A stretch of 7,850 nucleotides of DNA from positions 1-7,850 of the forward strand of contig JAZFSG010000076.1 of assembly GCA_036446035.1 (NCBI GenBank), given 5' to 3'. Numbering within the stretch: the first letter of the stretch is position 1; each line of letters starts with the position of its first letter. The notes below the pieces were generated by a model. That model did not search any database. It was not told where the DNA came from and saw only the letters and a list, made by a program, of their open reading frames with translations. Origin of the DNA: CAXMQS01 sp036446035 (GTDB taxonomy: Bacteria > Actinomycetota > Acidimicrobiia > Spongiisociales > JAOTWH01). The translations under genes were made by a program, and so were the position numbers. This document shows, piece after piece, positions 1-6,700 of this stretch.

Positions 1-197
1 AACTCTGGCAACGGCAGAGCGTCGAACCCGAGAGGAGCGGACTCGGCGGCCCGCGCCAACTCAATCTGCGCGTTGAGCTCGCGTCTATCTTCGAGGCGGC
101 TCAATTGCCAGAAGCCGGCGGCGGCGAAGCCAACGGCAGCCGCCACTACGACTACGCAGCCGGCTGCCCATCGAGGTTGCCTCAACAGTGAGAGCAT
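1..197 (-). CDS. SURF1 family protein, N-terminal part (cut by window edge)
   Basis: SURF1 proteins are membrane proteins that help assemble the haem-copper cytochrome c oxidase. Only the first 65 codons are inside the window. They show a short basic start (R6, R9), one hydrophobic segment at about residues 11-30, then the family signature FWQLSRLEDRR at 29-39, which lies at the outer end of the first transmembrane helix, and then a helical stretch rich in E, R and A. The rest of the domain and the second helix would lie beyond base 1. I chose ATG at 197; an in-frame TTG at 206 overlaps the stop of the upstream gene (TTGA) and is a real alternative. The sequence GAAGGA lies very close to the ATG (2 bases), so translation is probably coupled to the preceding gene. 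Family call from sequence signature is fairly sure; function in this organism is inferred. Confidence 0.8.
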   Translation of the reverse strand, partial: MLSLLRQPRWAAGCVVVVAAAVGFAAAGFWQLSRLEDRRELNAQIELARAAESAPLGFDALPLPE

Positions 198-202
198 TTC
201 CT

Positions 203-1735
203 TCAACCGGCGAACGCGATTCCGCCCGTCCTGCGCGGGTCGGCGCTGGCGACTAGGCCACCAACTTGATCCCAGGCAGCAGCCTGCACTCCACCGAAGT
301 ACATCGAGGGTCCCGAGAACGGACGCAACGACAGGCCCTCGATGGCGCTCGTGTCGATGCCAGGCTCGTAGGCAAGAGCCCGCTCACCCTCGAACGTCTC
401 AACATGGATCCTCGGGTGCGCCACTGCAGCGTCGAGGGGCATACCCAAGCGCAGGTAGTTGAAGACGGTCTCTGAAACGGCGCTCGTGATGCGGTCGGCA
501 CCGGGCGATCCGACGGCGACAACCGACCCGTCCGGATGCCTGGCTATCGACGGCGCCATGTTGGAAGAGAGCCGGGTACCGGGAGCCAACGTGTGCAGCC
601 CGGCCCGATTCAGCTCGACCTCGCCGAGCGAGTTGTTGAGCATGATCCCGGTGCCGGGAATCATGGCTCCTGAGCCATAGCCGGCGGACGAGGTGATGGC
701 ACAGGCCAATCCGTCGGTGTCCACTGCCGACACATGAACGGTCGACGGGGAGGTGATCACCGACGAAGGGTCACCGCCGGCAGAACCGGCCATCAGGCTG
801 GCGATCTCTCTCACGATGTCGGAGGCCTGATCCAGCCTGTCGCGGCGAAACCCCAGCACAACGTCTAACGCCTCGGCGATGCGCCTGACTCCGGTCGCGT
901 CCCAGGAGTCGACATCGCGAATGAGTTGCAGGACCGCCGCCACCGTCGCCCCGCCGATCGCGGGAGCCGGGTTGGTGGCGAACCCCCACTCCCCCATCGG
1001 CACCCGCAAAGGTTCTCTCACGACCGCCCGATATTCGCTGAGGTCGTCGACGCCGACGAGTCCGCCATTGGAGCTGATCGCTTCCGCCATGGCGTAGCCA
1101 ATGTCCCCGGTGTAGAAACTGTCCGGTCCGTTGACGGCGATATGGCGAAGACTGTCTGCCATGCCATCGATGTGAACGATCTCGCCCTCTCTCAGGTACG
1201 AGCCGTCTGCATGATGAAGGGCCTTGCTGGTCTCGGGGTGCCAGCCGTATATCACGTCGTGGGAGTAGGTCATGTACTCGGCAGCTGCCCCCGACAGAGG
1301 GAACCCTTGTTCTGCCAGATAAACCGTTGGCTCTACGAGCTCTGCCCAGTCGACGGTGCCAAAGAGTCGCGAGGCCTCGCCGAAGCCCCTGACGGAACCC
1401 GGCGTGGCGATGGATCCGTACCCCACGATGGAGGTCATCCCACCGCCGTAGGCCATCTCGATCTCCTGGGCACCGGAGCCGAATCGGTCCGGCGGCGCCG
1501 AGCGACCAGGCATCTCGGCATAGGCATCGAGAACCACGGGGTCGCCATCGGCAGGCCATACCGTGATGAACGAGCCTGCACCCAACGAGATGACTCCAGG
1601 ATCAGTGGACATGGAGGCGATCGAGCCGGCGATGGCGGCGTCCACAGCATTGCCTCCGTTGGCAGCGGCGGACGCGCCGGCGTCGGCGGCGATCTGGGAT
1701 CCGGCAGCGATGGCGACTCGTGCCATTAGCTGCAC
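203..1735 (-). CDS. Gamma-glutamyltransferase family Ntn-hydrolase
   Basis: This is a 510-residue member of the gamma-glutamyltranspeptidase family, enzymes that self-cleave at a threonine and then transfer or hydrolyse acyl groups. Visible family marks are GGNAVDAAIAG near residue 27, a glycine-rich stretch LGAGSF near 51, STVHVSAVDTDG at 331-342 where T332 is the expected cleavage site and nucleophile, GTGIMLNN at 361-368, the serine pair in RLSSNMAPSI at 388-397, and GSPGADR at 409-415. There is no signal peptide, so unlike the periplasmic or secreted enzymes it should be cytoplasmic. The region that in classic enzymes carries the substrate-carboxylate arginine (DFRE) reads LDAYAEMPGR, so the substrate may not be a gamma-glutamyl compound. 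The start is GTG at 1735, four bases past the SSB-like stop; ATG at 1726 is an alternative. Neither has a well placed ribosome site. Family sure, substrate unknown. Confidence 0.88.
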   Translation of the reverse strand: MQLMARVAIAAGSQIAADAGASAAANGGNAVDAAIAGSIASMSTDPGVISLGAGSFITVWPADGDPVVLDAYAEMPGRSAPPDRFGSGAQEIEMAYGGGMTSIVGYGSIATPGSVRGFGEASRLFGTVDWAELVEPTVYLAEQGFPLSGAAAEYMTYSHDVIYGWHPETSKALHHADGSYLREGEIVHIDGMADSLRHIAVNGPDSFYTGDIGYAMAEAISSNGGLVGVDDLSEYRAVVREPLRVPMGEWGFATNPAPAIGGATVAAVLQLIRDVDSWDATGVRRIAEALDVVLGFRRDRLDQASDIVREIASLMAGSAGGDPSSVITSPSTVHVSAVDTDGLACAITSSAGYGSGAMIPGTGIMLNNSLGEVELNRAGLHTLAPGTRLSSNMAPSIARHPDGSVVAVGSPGADRITSAVSETVFNYLRLGMPLDAAVAHPRIHVETFEGERALAYEPGIDTSAIEGLSLRPFSGPSMYFGGVQAAAWDQVGGLVASADPRRTGGIAFAG

Positions 1736-1738
1736 AGG

Positions 1739-2065
1739 CTAGTGAGCGACCGTGGACTCCTCCTGGGGATGGAGACACACCTCGTCGGCGACGATCTCGA
1801 GTCGAGAGCGCCTGCCATCGGACCCGCTCCAGAAGCGTCGTTGCGCGGTCCCTGCGACCCACAGTGGGGTTCCCGGTGCGATGTCTTCCACCACCAATTC
1901 CGGCGGCGGGTCCCACAAGGTCACGGGTAGTACGTCAACTCGGCGCCGGGGCTCTTCTGTCCGACATGTGACGAGATAGCGAACAAGCTTCGAGCCGCCG
2001 TCGAATGTTCGAAGCTCAGGTGGAGCGGCCAACCGGCCGCTGAGGACCACGAGATTGAGGTCCAT
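1739..2065 (-). CDS. Short SSB-like OB-fold protein
   Basis: A 108-residue protein resembling the single-stranded DNA-binding (SSB) family. The N-terminus MDLNLVVLSGRLAAPPELR matches the usual opening beta strand and loop of SSB (N-x-V-x-L-x-G-R-L-x-x-x-P-E-x-R). Further strands follow with VRYLVTC, VDVLPVTLWD, the G-x-x-L-W-V-x-G strand near residue 68, and a closing strand LEIVADEV. Usual SSBs run to 150-180 residues with a disordered tail ending in an acidic-hydrophobic tip; here the protein stops a few residues after the OB fold and has no such tip. It may bind single-stranded DNA without recruiting SSB partners, or have another ligand. The ATG at 2065 was chosen over an upstream ATG at 2113 because AAGGAG ends 5 bases before it and homology begins there. 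It lies 64 bases after the deiodinase gene. Confidence 0.78.
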   Translation of the reverse strand: MDLNLVVLSGRLAAPPELRTFDGGSKLVRYLVTCRTEEPRRRVDVLPVTLWDPPPELVVEDIAPGTPLWVAGTAQRRFWSGSDGRRSRLEIVADEVCLHPQEESTVAH

Positions 2066-2096
2066 AGATGCTCCTTGGTGAGGTGTAGGCAACGTA
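2066..2096 (-). promoter_or_regulatory. Ribosome binding site and possible -10 of the SSB-like gene
   Basis: On the minus strand AAGGAG (2076-2071) lies 5 bases before the ATG at 2065 and settles the start. A TAnnnT box, TACGTT, lies at 2096-2091 and would give an mRNA starting at A2084 with a leader of about 19 bases. I see no convincing -35 element. The ribosome site is sure, the promoter is a guess. Confidence 0.4.
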
Positions 2097-2129
2097 TGGC
2101 ACTGGTGTGACATGCGGCCGGCGTCCCGG

Positions 2130-2795
2130 CTAACTATCGACCACCACCTGATGGAGGTCCTTGCGGTGGATGTCTGGAACGACGCAGTCAGGCGACGGGT
2201 AGCCGATGGGGAATAGCACGAACGGACGCTCGTTCTCTGGGCGTTCCAGGAGTTTGGAGAGAAACCTCATCGGGCTTGGGGTGTGGGTCAGCGTTGCCAG
2301 CCCCATGTTGTGCAGAGCCGCGATGAACAAGCCGCAGGCCATGCCGACGCTCTCCTTGACGTAGTAGTTGTGCTGCTTGTCGCCATCGGTGCCGATGCCA
2401 AATCGCTGTTCGAACACCACCACCAGCCAAGGTGCGGTCTCCAGGAACGGCTTGCGCCAATCGGTGCCGAGTGGGGCGAGCGCTTCCAGCCAGTCATCGG
2501 GCAGGCGGCCCCCCTCGTAATTCTCCTTCTCCTCGGCCTCGGCGGCCTCACGGATCTTGGCTTTGATCTCGGAGTCGCCGACGACGACGAACGTCCATGG
2601 TTGCCTGTGTGCACCGCTCGGTGCCGATGATGCTGTAGCTATGGCGAGATCGATGAGCTGGCGTGGCACGGCATCTCCGCTGAAGTCACGAACGCTGCGT
2701 CGCCCCTCCATCAGACGATGGAACGCCGAGGCTCGCTCTCGCATCTCAGACGGCGTTCGTCGCAGTGGTCGGTAAGGGATGGTGGGATAGTCCAT
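2130..2795 (-). CDS. Iodotyrosine-deiodinase-like nitroreductase (FMN)
   Basis: A 221-residue nitroreductase-fold flavoprotein. GRRSVRDFS at 31-39 supplies the FMN phosphate-binding arginines, APSGAHRQPW at 58-67 and HTPSPM at 171-176 complete the flavin site, and ESVGMACGLFIAALHNMGLA is the dimer-interface helix region. It matches the iodotyrosine deiodinase subgroup rather than generic nitroreductases: the lid residues known from the human enzyme (E157, Y161, K182) have counterparts E89, Y93 and K115, with one extra residue between Y and K, and GRPANE/PVGYPS-like motifs recur as ERPENE and PIGYPS. The family removes halogen from halotyrosines using reduced FMN; the bacterial role is not settled. 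It lacks the membrane anchor of animal forms and should be soluble. Start at ATG 2795 follows AGGAGG with a 4-base gap. It heads the minus-strand gene block and faces the MBL gene across a palindrome. Confidence 0.88.
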   Translation of the reverse strand: MDYPTIPYRPLRRTPSEMRERASAFHRLMEGRRSVRDFSGDAVPRQLIDLAIATASSAPSGAHRQPWTFVVVGDSEIKAKIREAAEAEEKENYEGGRLPDDWLEALAPLGTDWRKPFLETAPWLVVVFEQRFGIGTDGDKQHNYYVKESVGMACGLFIAALHNMGLATLTHTPSPMRFLSKLLERPENERPFVLFPIGYPSPDCVVPDIHRKDLHQVVVDS

Positions 2796-2805
2796 GTGTC
2801 CTCCT
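2796..2805 (-). promoter_or_regulatory. Strong ribosome binding site of the deiodinase-like gene
   Basis: AGGAGG on the minus strand at 2805-2800, followed by ACAC and the ATG at 2795. It fixes the start far inside a longer open frame that runs back to 3458 through the opposite gene. Confidence 0.85.
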
Positions 2806-2811
2806 GAGATG

Positions 2812-2837
2812 GCGACGAGCCTATCTAGGCTCGTCGC
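2812..2837. promoter_or_regulatory. 26-bp perfect palindrome with mirrored -10 boxes (operator / bidirectional promoter)
   Basis: The left arm GCGACGAGCCTA (2812-2823) and right arm TAGGCTCGTCGC (2826-2837) are perfect reverse complements around the two bases TC. The palindrome fills most of the 42-base divergent spacer and touches the ATG of the MBL gene. The plus strand has TAGGCT at 2826-2831, a TAnnnT -10 candidate six bases before ATG 2838, so the transcript would be leaderless. By symmetry the minus strand has TAGGCT at 2823-2818, giving a start near A2810 and a 15-base leader that includes AGGAGG. A regulator dimer bound here would cover both -10 boxes and shut both genes. It has no T-tract, so a terminator is unlikely. 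The palindrome is seen; its functions are inferred. Confidence 0.65.
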
Positions 2838-3755
2838 ATGGAGCTGAAGACGACCGATCTCGGTGACGGGCTGTACCAGATCGACGCCGGGATGCAGGGG
2901 CAGCCCGAGCGCCTCGCCTGCTACCTCTTCGACGGGCCCGAACGCGTTCTGGTCGAGTGCGGACCATCGGTGACGATGCACCACCTGCTGGACGGGCTCG
3001 CTGACCTGGGTGTGGATGACCTTGCGACCATCGTCGTCACCCACATCCACCTCGACCACGCAGGGGCAGCAGGCCAAATGGCCCAACGCTTCCCGGAGGC
3101 AAAGATCGGCGTCCACTCCGCAGGGGCTCGCCATCTGGCCGACCCAACACGACTGTGGAACTCGGCGACCCGCATCTGGGGCGAAAAGGGAATGCGGACC
3201 CTGTGGGGACCAATGGAACCGGTTGCCGAAGAGCGGCTCCTGATCATTGACGATGACTCTCGGGTCGCTCTCGGGGCCGGCCGCTTTCTTGATGTGCTGT
3301 ACACGCCCGGTCACGCCAAGCATCACATCGTCTTCTACGACCAGGTCTCTGGAGGCTGCTTCGTCGGCGATGCAGTCGGTATCGCCTTCCCCCACGGCCA
3401 CCTCACCCAGCCGGTGACTCCCCCACCCGACTTCGATCCCGTCCTCGTCGTCGGCCAACTACACCGGTTGGCGAAGCTCGAGCCATCATTCCTGGGTTTC
3501 GCTCACTTTGGCCGTGACCCAGACGTCATGGCCCGGCTGGCGGAAGCAGAAGAACGCATCGACGCCTGGGTCTCCAAAGTGGAAAGTCTCGACCCCGATG
3601 AATCCGCGATCAACGTGTTCCGCGACTGGGTGCTCGACGGCTACCGCTCCCAGGGTTACGACGAAGGCGTGATCGCCACCTATGACGCCAACACCTTCTG
3701 GCCCATGCAGGTTGCCGGCATCCGGCGGTGGCTCGACATCACTGGAGCCTCCTAG
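2838..3755 (+). CDS. Metallo-beta-lactamase-fold hydrolase
   Basis: A 305-residue soluble enzyme of the metallo-beta-lactamase superfamily, which hydrolyses esters, thioesters or related bonds with one or two metal ions. The metal ligands are visible: THIHLDHAG gives H69, H71, D73 and H74; the third His is H159 in YTPGHAKHH; the bridging Asp is D178 in GGCFVGDAVG; the last His is H223 in GFAHFG. All positions needed for a two-metal site are therefore kept. The N-terminus (GDGLYQIDAGM, then a strand ending in VECGPS) is typical of glyoxalase-II-like members, and a helical tail of about 80 residues follows the core. Substrate unknown. ATG at 2838 is the only start that keeps the first strands; there is no Shine-Dalgarno sequence, so it is probably leaderless. 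It is divergent from the deiodinase-like gene and 33 bases upstream of the large regulator. Confidence 0.88.
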   Translation: MELKTTDLGDGLYQIDAGMQGQPERLACYLFDGPERVLVECGPSVTMHHLLDGLADLGVDDLATIVVTHIHLDHAGAAGQMAQRFPEAKIGVHSAGARHLADPTRLWNSATRIWGEKGMRTLWGPMEPVAEERLLIIDDDSRVALGAGRFLDVLYTPGHAKHHIVFYDQVSGGCFVGDAVGIAFPHGHLTQPVTPPPDFDPVLVVGQLHRLAKLEPSFLGFAHFGRDPDVMARLAEAEERIDAWVSKVESLDPDESAINVFRDWVLDGYRSQGYDEGVIATYDANTFWPMQVAGIRRWLDITGAS

Positions 3756-3774
3756 CTACCGAGCGAGCGTCTGC

Positions 3775-3788
3775 TACGGTCCGTTGCC
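3775..3788 (+). promoter_or_regulatory. Possible leaderless promoter of the large regulator
   Basis: TACGGT (TAnnnT) at 3775-3780 ends 8 bases before the ATG at 3789, and no Shine-Dalgarno sequence lies in the 33-base gap. This fits an mRNA that begins at or a base or two before the start codon, as is common in actinobacteria. No clear -35 box is seen, and read-through from the MBL gene is also possible. Confidence 0.4.
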
Positions 3789-6700
3789 ATGAGCACCTTG
3801 AGGATTCGGCTCCTCGGCGGCTTCTCCCTCGAGCACGAGGGTGTTGTCCTGCCGCCCCTGGCCACCCGAGCGGCCCGGTCCTTGCTTGCTCTCTTGGTCA
3901 TTCAGCGAGATCTGCCGCATTCGCGCGATCTGCTGGCGGGGACTTTCTGGCCAGACCTACCAGAAGCGAGGGCTCGGCGGCGACTAAGCCATGCGCTGTG
4001 GCAGCTACAGCAACTGCTCAAGGAGATTCATGGGCCTGCCCCGTTCGTAGTGGTCGAGGCCGATACCGTCGAATTCAATTCCGATGCCGACTTCTGGCTG
4101 GATGTGGACGAGTTCGAGCGCCTCGGCAAGGGATCTCTCTCGGAGATAGAGCAGGCGATCGAGCTCTATCGGGGCGATCTCCTGGCGGGCTTGTACGACG
4201 ACTGGACACTCCTCGATCGGCAGGAACTGCGGCGCCAATACGCCGACCTACTGCGCCGCGCCACTGACGGATACAAGAGTCGTGGAGAGATCAAAAAGGC
4301 TCTGAGCTTCGCCCGACGTCTGGTGGCACACAATCCTCTCGCCGAGGAAGCACAACGAGACGTGATGCGTCTGAGTTTCCTTCTCGGGGACTTCAACGAC
4401 GCCATCCAGCAATACGAGTTCTGCGCGTCGATACTCGAGGAGGAGCTGGGAGCTCGTCCGGCAGCAGAGACGGAAGCTCTGTACGCGATGATCGTGACGC
4501 AGCGGACCAAGGGAGATCGACCCTTCGTGCCGGATCCGCGTTCTCCCCTCTTCGCGCCTGGTGATGTGCCGATGGTTGGCCGGATTGACGAACGAGGGGC
4601 CGTACTCGAAAGGATGGCAGGTGCATTCGCGGGGCGAGGCGGCGTGGCGCTGGTGGAGGGGTCACCCGGAGTCGGCGTTAGTCGGTTCCTGGCAGGCCTG
4701 GCAGAGGATGCCCATTGGAGAGGACTCGGGGTGCTCCAGGCGACCGCTCGGAGCACCGGAACGCCGTATGAGCTCTGCAGGTCAGCCCTAGGCGAGGCGC
4801 TCTCGGCATTGCGCATTGAGCAGCTGTCCACGATGGTGAGCCCCGTGTGGCTGAACACGGCGTCCGCGATCTTCGCCTCCCTGGCACCACAGGGCAGCGT
4901 CCCGGAACGGCTCAACCCCGAGGATGAGGGCGGTCGCATGGCGCAGGCCCTCACTGAGCTAATCCTGGGGTTTGGCACGATCAGCCCTCACGTTGTGATC
5001 ATGGACGACGTCCATCTCGCTGACCCAGAGACTCTGGCATTCCTGCGCCAGGCTGCACGACGGTTGCACTCGAGCAATGTGTTGGTCATCTTGGGCTATC
5101 ACTCCGCCGAGGCACGGCTGTCCGAGCCGGTCTGGGAAGCCCTGCAGGACATCGATGCTCAGCGCGGTACGGAACGGCTCACACTCAACGACCTCGATCG
5201 AGTCGAAACCGCAGAGCTGGCACGGCTGGCCTCGGCTGGTCCGATCGATGACGCCCTATTGGATGCTTTGTTCGTTGAGACTGGTGGCAACCCGCTATTG
5301 GTTCTCGAGGGCCTACGCGACGCCGCGCGTAGGGACGACTCTGCTGCGGCGCCGACCCTCACGGACGTTGCGTCGGACCTCCTCAAGCGACGCCTGCGCT
5401 CGGCTCCGCCACTGACCCTGCGCACGCTGCAGGGAGCAGCAATCTATGGCGGTCCCATCTCTTCCGCGGGCATCGCCAGGGTGACCGGGTTGTCCAGGCA
5501 TGACGTCCTTGCCGGGGTTGGCGACGGGATCCGCAAGGCCTTCTTGATCGATCTGGGAAGCGAGGTTGAGTTCGCTCATGCCCAGCTGCGAACAGCGACT
5601 CGCTCCACCATCGACAGCACCGATCTCGCTCCTATGCACGCTGCGGCTGCGTCATGGCTCGAGTCAAGCAAACCCGAGAGGCACGAAGAGTTGGCACACC
5701 ATCTCCTGGCATCGGGCGCACCGGAGCGAGCTGTTGCCCCGTTCCGCGACGCCGCCAGACAGGCAGCCCAGCTCTTCGCCCTCGACACGGCATCCAAGCA
5801 CCTCAAGAGCGCCATCGCCGCAGCCCACGACGCCATGATTCTCGATGCCGACGTGGTGGAGATGCTCCTTGATCTCGAGGTTCTGGCGGATCAACAGGGG
5901 CATCGCGAGGAGCAAGCCGGGATTCTCGAACGCCTCCTGGCGATGGATGTGGGCCCTGAAACGAGACTCGAGGCGATGCGACGACGTGTCGTCCTCCTTG
6001 GGAACACCAACCGCTACGACGAGGCCGACGCTGTGGCCGTGGCTGCTCTGGCGTTCGGTAGGGAAGCCGGACTGCCCACCACAAGCGTGTTGGCCGCACG
6101 AGGTCTGGCTCTGTCGTGGTCGGGTCGACCTGGAGACGCCCTGCCGCACCTCAGGAGAGTCGCCGGAGAGTCGGACCTCGACGCCGCGTCGGAGGCAGAG
6201 ACCAGATACGCCCTCGGCATGGCGCTGAGCTCGTTGGACGATCTCTCTGCCAACGAAGAGCTCGAGAGATCACTCCAGCTCTTCGAGGAAGCGGGCCAGC
6301 CACGTCGCGTCGCCGACGTTATGGGGTTGATGGCAACGAACGACGGTTCCCGAGGGGAGGTCGCTGTCGCCGAGGCCAGGTTCCGTCAGGCCTTTGATAT
6401 CTGTCGGCGAATCGGTTTCACGCTGGGTGCGGGGCTCCATCTCACCAATCTGGCCTCGTTGCACTACCTCGAAGGGCGGCCAGCTGAGGCATTGCGAGGC
6501 TTCGATGCCGCCCTCGAGTTGCTGTCGATCGTCCCCAACAACCGCCATGAGGCCATGACACTCAACAACACGGCGTTCGTCCGCCACAGGATTGTTGGCG
6601 ATGACGCTGGAGCGAGGGAAGCAGCTCGACGCGCCCTCGACTATTACCGGTCCGTCGACAACTCGCGAGGCGCCGCTCAGGCCTGCGCCATTCTCGCGAG

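Noticed and set aside
926..1729. 267-codon plus-strand open frame opposite the GGT gene
   Set aside because: It lacks any recognisable domain and lies fully antisense to a gene with clear family motifs; GC-rich codon use opens the opposite frame.
2066..2113. 16-codon N-terminal extension of the SSB-like gene
   Set aside because: OB-fold similarity begins at the inner ATG (2065), which alone has a well placed AAGGAG.
2117..2130. Hairpin GCCGG-GACG-CCGGC on the minus strand right after the deiodinase stop
   Set aside because: Only 5 bp and no run of T after it; not enough to call a terminator, though it could slow transcription into the SSB-like gene.
2796..3458. 221-codon N-terminal extension of the deiodinase-like frame
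   Set aside because: It runs antisense through the MBL gene, has no family similarity, and the AGGAGG plus ATG at 2795 marks the true start.
3753..3779. TAGCTACCG shared with 7689-7697, and GCTACCG/GCTACGG direct repeat before the regulator
   Set aside because: Shared 9-mers are expected many times by chance in a window this long, and the 18-base period is not the 11 or 22 bases seen for SARP sites.
4166..4978. 270-codon minus-strand frame within the large regulator
   Set aside because: Serine- and arginine-rich shadow of a well supported gene, with no domain and no ribosome site noticed.
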